This document shows positions 7,513-13,098 of a stretch of DNA of 13,438 nucleotides, one piece after another. The stretch covers positions 1 to 13,438 of the forward strand of contig JAAZDH010000354.1 in NCBI GenBank assembly GCA_012512865.1. Reading direction: 5' to 3'. Within the stretch, counting starts at the first letter, position 1. Each line of letters starts with the position of its first letter. The translations under genes were made by a program, and so were the position numbers. The notes beneath the pieces were generated by a model that did no database searches, was not told where the DNA came from, and saw only the letters and a program-made list of their open reading frames with translations. Source of the stretch: Clostridiaceae bacterium. Its GTDB lineage: Bacteria > Bacillota > Clostridia > Acetivibrionales > DUMC01.

Positions 7513-7554
7513 TAAAGGAGCATCAGTGTACTGTAAGCTCCTTTATCCCATTAT
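7504..7554. terminator. Hairpin between convergent operons, probable terminator
   Basis: An 18-nt arm at 7504-7521 (ATAATGGGGTAAAGGAGC) pairs with 7537-7554, with one exception at 7512/7546 that is a G-U wobble in plus-strand RNA and a C-A mismatch in minus-strand RNA. The 15-nt loop contains a further small CAGT/ACTG palindrome. It lies between the ends of the ATPase operon and the convergent floA operon. The U-tract is imperfect on both strands, with a T-rich run only a few bases beyond on the minus strand, so the terminator role is inferred from position and stem. Confidence 0.55.
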
Positions 7555-7593
7555 TGTATGCAGCTTTTTCATCCTTTTCATCCAACGGGGTTT

Positions 7594-7896
7594 TCACCTT
7601 ATCCTGCGCTTTAAACATCTAGGCTTTCCTATGATTTCTGAAAATATCACACCCTGGATTATGCTTTCAGGGTTGAAGCCTGCCAGTGTCACTTCAGGCA
7701 CTGTAACGGGTGCTTGCTTAGCAGGAGATTTCTTGCCGGTAGTTGCAGAGGAGCTCTCTCCAGCATTTCCGCCATAGAATTCAACGGAGGATGCAATGCT
7801 GTCTTTACCTAAAATTTGCTTCTTTGAAACGGATGAATATTCATTATATGGTTGATTCAATTGTCCGGACGGAGGATATAAATACCCTTTTGCCAA
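7594..7896 (-). CDS. Small protein of unknown function downstream of floA
   Basis: A 100-residue protein on the minus strand, starting 17 nt after the floA stop. The start is TTG at 7896, with an SD sequence AAGGGGA (plus coordinates 7906-7912) nine bases upstream, overlapping the end of floA; this supports real, coupled translation. No signal peptide or membrane segment is visible. The N-terminus (KGYLYPPSGQLNQPYNEYSS) and the middle (about 45-68, rich in Ser, Ala, Lys and Pro) look disordered. The C-terminal 35 residues look structured or conserved: VPEVTLAGFNPESIIQGVIF, then SEIIGKPRCLKRR. I do not recognise a named family with certainty. I have a memory of similar C-terminal motifs in small clostridial hypothetical proteins. 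B. subtilis also has a small gene (yqfB) after floA, but I see no reason to equate them. Confidence 0.7.
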   Translation of the reverse strand: MAKGYLYPPSGQLNQPYNEYSSVSKKQILGKDSIASSVEFYGGNAGESSSATTGKKSPAKQAPVTVPEVTLAGFNPESIIQGVIFSEIIGKPRCLKRRIR

Positions 7897-7913
7897 TTTA
7901 AATCATCCCCTTC

Positions 7914-8906
7914 TTATTTCTTGTCCGTTGCAGATTCCGACGGCTTTGCAGCGGTGGATATGGAACTTCTCATCTGGGTGTCGGCCAGCAGGTTTTGAAT
8001 GTTGTAATAGTCCATTACCCCAAGTTTGCCTTCACGCAATGCCTGGGCCATGGCAATGGGAACCTGTGCTTCAGCCTCCACTACCTTTGCCCTCATTTCC
8101 TGGACCATGGCTTTCATTTCCTGTTCCTTTGCAACCGCCATGGCTCTTCTTTCCTCTGCCTTGGCTTGGGCAATCCGCTTATCAGCTTCTGCCTGGTCGG
8201 TTTGCAACTGTGCACCTATATTGCGCCCCACGTCAACATCCGCTATATCAATGGAAAGAATTTCAAAGGCAGTACCGGAATCCAAGCCTTTTTCCAATAC
8301 GGTCTTGGATATTAAATCGGGATTTTCAAGCACTTCCTTGTGAGACTCGGCTGAGCCGACAGTGGTGACGATACCTTCCCCAACACGTGCAATTATGGTT
8401 TGTTCACCAGATCCGCCAACAAGACGGTCAATATTGGCCCTGACAGTTACCCTGGCCTTTGCTTTTAACTCAATTCCATCCTTGGCAATTGCCGCGATTG
8501 TAGGAGTTTCGATAACTTTCGGATTAACGCTCATCTGAACGGCTTCAAGCACGTCCCGGCCAGCCAGGTCAATTGCCGCAGCTCGTTCAAACTCTAACGG
8601 GATATTTGCCCTTTGAGCTGCAATGAGCGCATTTACAACCTTGTCAACATTCCCCCCTGCCAGGTAATGGGCTTCAAGTTTATTTATAGATACTTCAAGG
8701 CCTGCTTTGACAGCCTTAATCATGGGGTTTACTATCCTGGAAGGGATAACCCTCCTAAGACGCATTCCAACCAACGTAAAAATGCCTATTCTTACTCCTG
8801 CAGCATATGCAGAAATCCAGAGTCCCACAGGTATAAACCTTAAAAATAGTGAAATAACAAAGATAATTATAACTACTATTAACATGAAGCTAAAAATTTC
8901 AGGCAT
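7914..8906 (-). CDS. floA: Flotillin-like protein FloA
   Basis: FloA is a membrane scaffold of the SPFH/flotillin class that organises functional membrane microdomains and influences membrane fluidity, secretion and membrane-protein assembly in Bacillus. The protein has 330 residues, essentially the family length. Residues 5-30 are strongly hydrophobic and a second apolar stretch at about 30-50 completes the membrane-inserted region. The SPFH-like domain follows, with GGNVDKVVNALIAAQRANI and LIAAQ-adjacent blocks, ARVTVRANIDRLVGGSGEQT and ILSIDIADVDVGRNIGAQLQ. Residues about 235-285 are an Ala/Glu/Lys-rich coiled coil (QAEADKRIAQAKAEERRAMA), then LREGKLGVMDYYNIQNLLAD. The ATG has GGGGAG six bases upstream. 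It sits 91 nt after nfeD, the standard partner, and is followed by a small gene. Confidence 0.95.
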   Translation of the reverse strand: MPEIFSFMLIVVIIIFVISLFLRFIPVGLWISAYAAGVRIGIFTLVGMRLRRVIPSRIVNPMIKAVKAGLEVSINKLEAHYLAGGNVDKVVNALIAAQRANIPLEFERAAAIDLAGRDVLEAVQMSVNPKVIETPTIAAIAKDGIELKAKARVTVRANIDRLVGGSGEQTIIARVGEGIVTTVGSAESHKEVLENPDLISKTVLEKGLDSGTAFEILSIDIADVDVGRNIGAQLQTDQAEADKRIAQAKAEERRAMAVAKEQEMKAMVQEMRAKVVEAEAQVPIAMAQALREGKLGVMDYYNIQNLLADTQMRSSISTAAKPSESATDKK

Positions 8907-8929
8907 ATTATACTCCCCTTTCTATCTTT

Positions 8930-8958
8930 TATATATTTTTGTTCCTTTCTTTTGACAA
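8930..8958 (-). promoter_or_regulatory. Candidate internal promoter for floA
   Basis: On the minus strand, TTGTCA (plus 8953-8958) is followed by a 17-nt spacer and TATATA (plus 8930-8935), 24 bases before the floA ATG. The -35 matches 5 of 6 consensus bases and the -10 matches 4 of 6. It would allow floA expression independent of nfeD. Judged by eye only. Confidence 0.35.
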
Positions 8959-8997
8959 GTTTGCGTAATAAAACGGCAAGAGCCTTAACATACATCT

Positions 8998-9507
8998 TCA
9001 CTCAGCCTTTTTTACGATAATGCGTATACCTTCCACCTTGATTACTTTTACCCTTGTACCCCTTGGTATGAACTCACCTTCAGCAACAACATCCAGCTTT
9101 GTTCCATCGATATTTATAGTGCCTGAGGGACGCAGCATTGTAACTGCCACACCTTCTTTACCCAAAAAGGATTGGGGCTCGCTTCTCCCCACAAACCCGG
9201 CTTCCTTGTTCATTTTATCAACCAGTATAATCTTATTGTTAAGCTTCCCCTTGGATGCTAGGCGGAAGAAAATAGCAAGAAGCACACCAGCTATAATAAG
9301 CACGATGGCAATCATCACTATTGCTTCGAGGAAGTTTCGTGCCGTAAACATTATACCCAGTACCAGGAGAATAATTCCTGAAACACCTGCAACGCCGAAA
9401 CCGGGGGTAAACATCTCCAAAATAATAAGTATGAATCCTATAATAAAGCATATTGCCGAAATCCAGTGAAACCTTAAAAGAAAACCGAACAATTCGTACC
9501 ACCACAT
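8998..9507 (-). CDS. nfeD: NfeD family membrane protein (short form)
   Basis: Short-form NfeD, a membrane protein that accompanies flotillins and SPFH proteins. The 169-residue protein starting MWWYELFGF has hydrophobic segments at about 14-33, 36-54 and 60-83. After a linker comes the C-terminal OB-fold NfeD domain, at about 112-165, containing GKEGVAVTMLRPSGTINIDG and VVAEGEFIPRGTRVKVIKVE. The ClpP-like serine protease domain of long NfeD proteins is absent. The start is set at ATG 9507 because the SD sequence AAAGGAG is nine bases upstream of it; a TTG at 9516 directly abuts that site and is unlikely to be used. It is the first gene of the minus-strand operon with floA. Its promoter should lie in 9517-9720. 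Confidence 0.9.
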   Translation of the reverse strand: MWWYELFGFLLRFHWISAICFIIGFILIILEMFTPGFGVAGVSGIILLVLGIMFTARNFLEAIVMIAIVLIIAGVLLAIFFRLASKGKLNNKIILVDKMNKEAGFVGRSEPQSFLGKEGVAVTMLRPSGTINIDGTKLDVVAEGEFIPRGTRVKVIKVEGIRIIVKKAE

Positions 9508-9613
9508 ATACTTCAACTCCTTTCTAAAAGTTTATAAACGTCAAATAAGTGCTGCGGCCAAAGACGAGAATTCATAGCACTGTTGTTACCGCATTACAAT
9601 TGCCACCATTGCC

Positions 9614-9649
9614 CCCGGGAAATCTTTTTTGATTTTCCGGGAAAACCCG
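9614..9649. other. Hairpin pair in the nfeD leader region
   Basis: An 11-bp stem pairs 9614-9624 with 9631-9641 around a six-T loop; one pair is G-U in plus RNA and a C-A mismatch in minus RNA. The bases CGGG at 9638-9641 could instead pair with CCCG at 9646-9649. The two foldings exclude each other. It lies about 110-140 bases upstream of nfeD, inside its likely leader. Confidence 0.4.
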
Positions 9650-9691
9650 TATCTTGTTTGGCATGTAAGGATATTTAATTGTTCATTACTA

Positions 9692-9720
9692 ATTATATAT
9701 GATTAACCGGCCAAATTAAA
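9692..9720 (-). promoter_or_regulatory. Candidate nfeD operon promoter
   Basis: The minus strand carries a perfect TATAAT (plus 9692-9697), with TTTAAT 17 nt upstream (plus 9715-9720) as a weak -35. It would give a leader of about 180 nt before nfeD. A rival closer to the gene is TTGTAA, 17 nt, then TGC-TATGAA on the minus strand, reading about plus 9597 down to 9569. Neither can be settled by eye. Confidence 0.35.
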
Positions 9721-9782
9721 TAGTAAAAAGCTAAAAATAAAAAATTCCGATGACCGCTTGGCGCAGCATGCCTGGGAAATAT

Positions 9783-9811
9783 TTGTAATCACGCAAATAA
9801 TATGCTAACAT
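9783..9811 (+). promoter_or_regulatory. Candidate promoter for the DUF4097-like lipoprotein gene
   Basis: TTGTAA (9783-9788), a 17-nt spacer ending TGC, then TAACAT (9806-9811) gives an extended -10 type promoter about 100 bases before the GTG start. Each hexamer matches 4 of 6 consensus bases. The direct repeats at 9831-9869 would lie just downstream of its start point. Confidence 0.35.
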
Positions 9812-9830
9812 TTTCCACGAAACCCGGAAG

Positions 9831-9876
9831 ATGCCCTAGTATCAATTAGATATGCCCTAATAGCAATTATTGATAC
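9831..9876 (+). promoter_or_regulatory. Operator-like direct and inverted repeats
   Basis: Two 18-nt direct repeats, ATGCCCTAGTATCAATTA (9831-9848) and ATGCCCTAATAGCAATTA (9852-9869), match at 16 of 18 positions and are offset by 21 bp, two helical turns. Overlapping them, GTATCAAT (9839-9846) and ATTGATAC (9869-9876) form a perfect 8-bp inverted repeat. The cluster ends 33 bp before the GTG start at 9910, a place where a repressor or activator commonly binds. The rest of the 9508-9909 intergenic region holds the candidate promoters and the hairpin listed separately; no gene is seen there. Confidence 0.5.
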
Positions 9877-9909
9877 ATTTGACGAATTGCTTTATTGGAG
9901 GGATGATCC

Positions 9910-10728
9910 GTGAAGTACCTCATAAAAAATCCTGTTTCCATTGCTTTGTGTTTCATTTTTTTCGCAGGAGCCCTTGCAGGATGCAGAAGTGTAGAAGAAT
10001 ACATTATTCCGAAGAAAGAATATATTGCATACGATGAGATAAAGTACAATGTCGTGCACCCGGTGAACATTGAAATAATTGGTCAAACAGGCAATATAGA
10101 AATATATAGTTGGGATGAAAAAGCAGTCAAATTTGAAATAGCAAAAAAGGTAAGGCTTGCCGATGAAAGTCTTGGCGATAAGCTTACTAAAAACATCAAA
10201 ATAATCACGAACTGCGAAAATGAAAAAGACATCATCCTGGAATGGAAATGCGAAGGCCAAGAAGGCAGCATATTGGATTACCAGGTAGATTTAAAAGTGC
10301 TCCTGCCTAAAAAAGTAGAATCAATAAAATGCAAAATAGACGTTGGAAAAGTGAGAATTTTTGATGACCTGAAGTGTGAACTATTTGCTGATTTTAACAT
10401 GGTAAATATCAAGATAAACAAGTTTGAAGGAACACTAAAGCTAAAAGGGGAAATGAGCAACCTGGAAATCAATGAAGGGACAATAAAAAATGGTTCCGAA
10501 GTAAAAGTCAATATGGGCAACATAAAAATAAAAGCCAACTATGAAGCAGGTGGTAGTTATTATTTAGAAACAAATGTGGGGAATATTGATCTTACCCTGC
10601 CTTCAGATTTAGCCGTAAGTTTTGAAAACAACGGATATGTCCAGGTAAACGAATTTGAACCAGGCAACCACCCCGTCAAAATAAAAACCGCATGTGGCAT
10701 GGGGCGAATATGCATATATAAATATTAA
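9910..10728 (+). CDS. DUF4097-like surface lipoprotein
   Basis: A 272-residue predicted lipoprotein. The N-terminus has basic residues (MKYLIK), a hydrophobic stretch (8-22) and lipobox LAGC with Cys25. The rest is rich in short beta-strand repeats of the kind found in DUF4097 and related beta-helix proteins: VNIEIIGQTGNIEIYSWDEK near residues 52-71, then repeated GKVRI, MVNIKI, GTLKLKGEMSNLEI, MGNIKIKA and VGNIDLTLPS blocks. In such families the strands build a right-handed helical sheet; the function is mostly unknown, and B. subtilis relatives sit near two-component or envelope-stress genes. The GTG start has GGAGGG seven bases upstream; an ATG at 9903 is in another frame. The gene stands alone, divergent from nfeD-floA, with an operator-like repeat in front. 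Envelope role inferred. Confidence 0.78.
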   Translation: MKYLIKNPVSIALCFIFFAGALAGCRSVEEYIIPKKEYIAYDEIKYNVVHPVNIEIIGQTGNIEIYSWDEKAVKFEIAKKVRLADESLGDKLTKNIKIITNCENEKDIILEWKCEGQEGSILDYQVDLKVLLPKKVESIKCKIDVGKVRIFDDLKCELFADFNMVNIKINKFEGTLKLKGEMSNLEINEGTIKNGSEVKVNMGNIKIKANYEAGGSYYLETNVGNIDLTLPSDLAVSFENNGYVQVNEFEPGNHPVKIKTACGMGRICIYKY

Positions 10729-10729
10729 C

Positions 10730-10769
10730 GTGACACAGGGACGGGGGTAGTGTCACCAACCACCCCCCC
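10730..10769 (+). terminator. Palindromic unit and terminator-like structure after the lipoprotein gene
   Basis: GTGACAC (10730-10736) and GTGTCAC (10750-10756) are a perfect 7-bp inverted repeat around a G-rich 13-nt loop. An alternative stem pairs GGGGGT (10743-10748) with ACCCCC (10762-10767), followed by CCTTTAATTT, which is terminator-like. The GTGACACAGGGACGG opening resembles a dispersed palindromic repeat that I recall from many clostridial genomes. The two foldings cannot form together. Confidence 0.5.
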
Positions 10770-10798
10770 TTTAATTTAACTTAAAAATATGTTAAAAT
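10770..10798 (+). promoter_or_regulatory. Candidate thpR promoter
   Basis: TAAAAT at 10793-10798 with an upstream TG (extended -10), and TTTAAT 17 nt further upstream. The predicted start point near 10805 would fall in the SD sequence and give a leader of about 13 nt, so this is tentative. Confidence 0.28.
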
Positions 10799-10817
10799 AG
10801 TTCCGGGAGGCAAAAAA

Positions 10818-11369
10818 ATGAGGTCTTTCATAGCAATAGATTTTGATAGGGAACTAAAAACTCGGATTGCCGGGCTGCAGTCAGAAATACGAAGATATGC
10901 GGTCTCAGGTCGCTGGAAGCATATCGATAATTTTCATTTAACCCTTAAGTTTCTTGGGGAGATTAATCCGAACAGTGTTGAGAATATAAACAGGATTCTT
11001 GCCGGGATTTGCAGCAGCTTTTCACCATTTAAATTAAGTTTTTCAACTCTTGGGTATTTTCCAGGGCAGGAAAAAATAAGAGTGTTGTGGCTGGGCTTGG
11101 AAGGTGACTTGGATAAATTGTTGTGTTTCCAGAAAACCATAGATGCGGGGTTGAAAGAAGAAGGGTTTGAACCGGAAAAAAGGAGATTTACCCCTCATGT
11201 TACAATTGGCCAGGATATTGTTCTAAACAGCGTGTTTGAGAGCATAATGCGCTTGGTTGACCCGAAAGAACTACCGGAAATACGGGTCAGGAGCATTTAC
11301 TTATTTAAAAGTGAACAAATAAATTTTAAAAGAATTTATACACCCATAAGTGAGTTTTGTTTAATATAA
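10818..11369 (+). CDS. thpR: RNA 2',3'-cyclic phosphodiesterase ThpR (LigT family)
   Basis: A 2H phosphoesterase that hydrolyses 2',3'-cyclic phosphate ends of RNA to 2'-phosphomonoesters; it was first described in E. coli as a tRNA ligase activity (LigT). The protein has 183 residues, the usual length. Both catalytic HxT motifs are present: H40-L-T42 in DNFHLTLKFLGEI and H127-V-T129 in RFTPHVTIGQ. The N-terminal MRSFIAIDFD and the late IYLFKSE blocks are also typical, and no active-site residue is missing. The ATG has GGGAGG seven bases upstream. It appears to be monocistronic: a terminator-like structure precedes it and a long AT-rich tract follows. It is soluble, with no signal peptide. 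Confidence 0.95.
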   Translation: MRSFIAIDFDRELKTRIAGLQSEIRRYAVSGRWKHIDNFHLTLKFLGEINPNSVENINRILAGICSSFSPFKLSFSTLGYFPGQEKIRVLWLGLEGDLDKLLCFQKTIDAGLKEEGFEPEKRRFTPHVTIGQDIVLNSVFESIMRLVDPKELPEIRVRSIYLFKSEQINFKRIYTPISEFCLI

Positions 11370-11430
11370 TATATTATAATATATTATGTAGATATATTAT
11401 ATATATATATATTATTATATATATATATTA
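11366..11430. repeat. AT-only palindromic tract after thpR
   Basis: 11366-11387 is a perfect 22-bp palindrome of A and T only, overlapping the thpR stop codon. It is followed by long ATAT runs to 11430 that are themselves self-complementary. It contains several TATAAT words, so promoters cannot be distinguished from chance here. Confidence 0.7.
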
Positions 11431-11500
11431 AAATATAAAAGAAGTATAAAAATATAAAAGAAGTATAAAAAAAAGAAGTATAAAAAAAGAGGAGGATAAA
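11431..11500 (+). repeat. 19-bp tandem repeat decaying downstream
   Basis: AAATATAAAAGAAGTATAA occurs twice exactly in tandem (11431-11449 and 11450-11468), then as shortened relatives at 11469-11483 and 11484-11500. The remainder of the spacer, 11501-11636, is purine-rich low-complexity sequence (GAAGGAAAAACAGG, AGACAGATAGAGAGAGAAA) with no recognised gene, terminator or clear promoter. Confidence 0.8.
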
Positions 11501-11636
11501 AAAGAAGGAAAAACAGGTAAAAGAGAGAAAATATTAATAAAGAACGAATTTAACCAGAAGTAATAAAAAAGAGACAGATAGAGAGAGAAATATCAATGAC
11601 TTCCATGATGTTAACCTGGAGAATGAGGTGGATATA

Positions 11637-12962
11637 ATGTGGAGGAACAAGCAAAATGCTATTCTAATACCAGTATTGATATTATGTGTCATAATATTGG
11701 CTGGCATCAAGGTTTATGACCAATTACAGGAAAAGGGTGGCATTAGTGAGGTAAAGGCTGGCTTTATGGATGATGAACGATTGACTAAACGGCAAATTAT
11801 TAATCCTGGCAGCAGTGCCACCAGTTCAAGTCAAGATAAGAAAGCTGAAAGTGACAACCAGGGGAATGCAGTAATAGAACCCAGCTTGAAAGAAAAAGGT
11901 TTAAGTAATAACCTGGAATCCAACGGGGAAAAAAACGAAAAAAGCCAGGACAACCTGCTTGTAATTAAAGCGGTTGGAGATATAATGCTTGGAAGAGGAG
12001 TGGAATACCACCTGGATAACCAAGGAAGGGATTCTTCCTATCCTTTTCAACATGTTGCCGAGGTGTTAAGCACGGCAGATGTTGTTTTTGGAAACCTGGA
12101 GTGCCCGATGACGGAAAGCAGCAAAAGCCTTGACCCAAGCGGGAAATATATATTAAAGTGCAGGCCGGATGTAGTGGAAAGCTTGAAATACGCGGGATTT
12201 AATATTCTTAACCTGGCAAACAACCATATCATGGACTACTATGAAAAAGGACTCTTCGATACCATGGAAACCCTCGAAAAACGCGGTATTCTATACTGCG
12301 GCGCCGGAAAGGATATACGTGAGGCAAGGGAACCGGCGGTTATGAATGTAGACGGGCTCAGGGTTTATGTGCTTGGATATACGGATATGGCCGAGTATTT
12401 TTACAAGGGTGATCCAATGATAAAATACGAAGCAGAAGAGCAAAAAAGCGGTGTTGCCCCGAGAAGGCTGGAATATATAAAAGAAGATATAGAAAGTATA
12501 CAAGAAAATGCAGATATTATTATAGTATCCCTCCACTGGGGTGTCGAGGATAGCTTCGAGGTCACGAAGGAACAAAGGGAATTTGCGTACCAGCTTATAG
12601 ATATTGGCACAGATATAATATTGGGCCACCACCCGCATAAGTTCCAGGGAGTGGAAATTTATAAGGGCAAACCAATTGTCTATAGTATGGGTAATTTTAT
12701 ATTTGACCAAAATGATCCGTTAAAGCAAGAGTCCTTTATATTAGATATGTCTTTTGCTGGCAATGAATTGGTTTCTCTTGAACTTCTACCTGTAAGGACC
12801 ATTGATAAAACCCATGTTATAATGCCGGTGGGACAGGATGCGATGGAAATGCTGAATAGGGAGCTTGAACTTTGTGGAAAACTCGGCTCCAAGTGTGCCA
12901 TTATTAATGACAAGATTGTATTTAATATAAAGACAAACCCGGATAAGGAAGCAGAATCTTAA
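11637..12962 (+). CDS. Membrane-anchored CapA-family protein (metallophosphatase fold)
   Basis: CapA/PgsA family, named from poly-gamma-glutamate capsule synthesis in Bacillus, with a calcineurin-like metallophosphatase fold. Starting at ATG 11637 (AGGTGG just upstream) the protein has 441 residues. A GTG at 11628 with GGAG six bases upstream would add three residues. Residues 8-24 are a single membrane segment, then a Ser/Lys/Asn/Glu-rich linker to about 105. The catalytic-type domain follows: GDIMLGRG (114-121, Asp115), GNLEC (152-156), NNH (195-197), HWG (300-302), GHHPH (330-334) and MGNF (351-354). The metal-ligand set therefore looks intact. No pgsB, pgsC or other capsule genes lie beside it, so the substrate is unknown; many clostridia carry such orphan copies. 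The gene ends just before a bidirectional terminator. Confidence 0.88.
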   Translation: MWRNKQNAILIPVLILCVIILAGIKVYDQLQEKGGISEVKAGFMDDERLTKRQIINPGSSATSSSQDKKAESDNQGNAVIEPSLKEKGLSNNLESNGEKNEKSQDNLLVIKAVGDIMLGRGVEYHLDNQGRDSSYPFQHVAEVLSTADVVFGNLECPMTESSKSLDPSGKYILKCRPDVVESLKYAGFNILNLANNHIMDYYEKGLFDTMETLEKRGILYCGAGKDIREAREPAVMNVDGLRVYVLGYTDMAEYFYKGDPMIKYEAEEQKSGVAPRRLEYIKEDIESIQENADIIIVSLHWGVEDSFEVTKEQREFAYQLIDIGTDIILGHHPHKFQGVEIYKGKPIVYSMGNFIFDQNDPLKQESFILDMSFAGNELVSLELLPVRTIDKTHVIMPVGQDAMEMLNRELELCGKLGSKCAIINDKIVFNIKTNPDKEAES

Positions 12963-12981
12963 ATTTTGTCAAAAAAAGTTA

Positions 12982-13022
12982 TAAAACCTAAGCTAAATGA
13001 GAATTATATAGCTTAGGTTTTA
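12982..13022. terminator. Bidirectional intrinsic terminator
   Basis: A perfect 14-bp stem, 12982-12995 with 13009-13022 (core AAAACCTAAGCTA), and a 13-nt loop lies 19 bp after the CapA-like gene and between convergent genes. On the plus strand the stem ends GGTTTTA, followed by CCATTATT. On the minus strand it is followed by AACTTTTTTT, a good U-tract. Confidence 0.85.
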
Positions 13023-13098
13023 CCATTATTACTATGCCTTTTTATTTAGGGACTGCAGGTGCTCAGCCTTGCCCGGTTTGGTTTATACATGCTTTCTT

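Noticed and set aside
7526..7777. Plus-strand open frame of 83 codons after the ATPase operon
   Set aside because: It starts inside the terminator-like hairpin, has no SD sequence, and lies opposite the better-supported minus-strand small gene.
7928..8368. Plus-strand open frames antisense to floA, up to 146 codons
   Set aside because: They are shadows of the Ala/Glu-rich FloA coiled coil, giving Trp/Pro/Leu-rich nonsense.
11637..12962. A capsule or poly-gamma-glutamate biosynthesis cluster around the CapA-like gene
   Set aside because: No ligase (PgsB/CapB) or membrane partner (PgsC/CapC) gene is adjacent; only the CapA-type protein is present.
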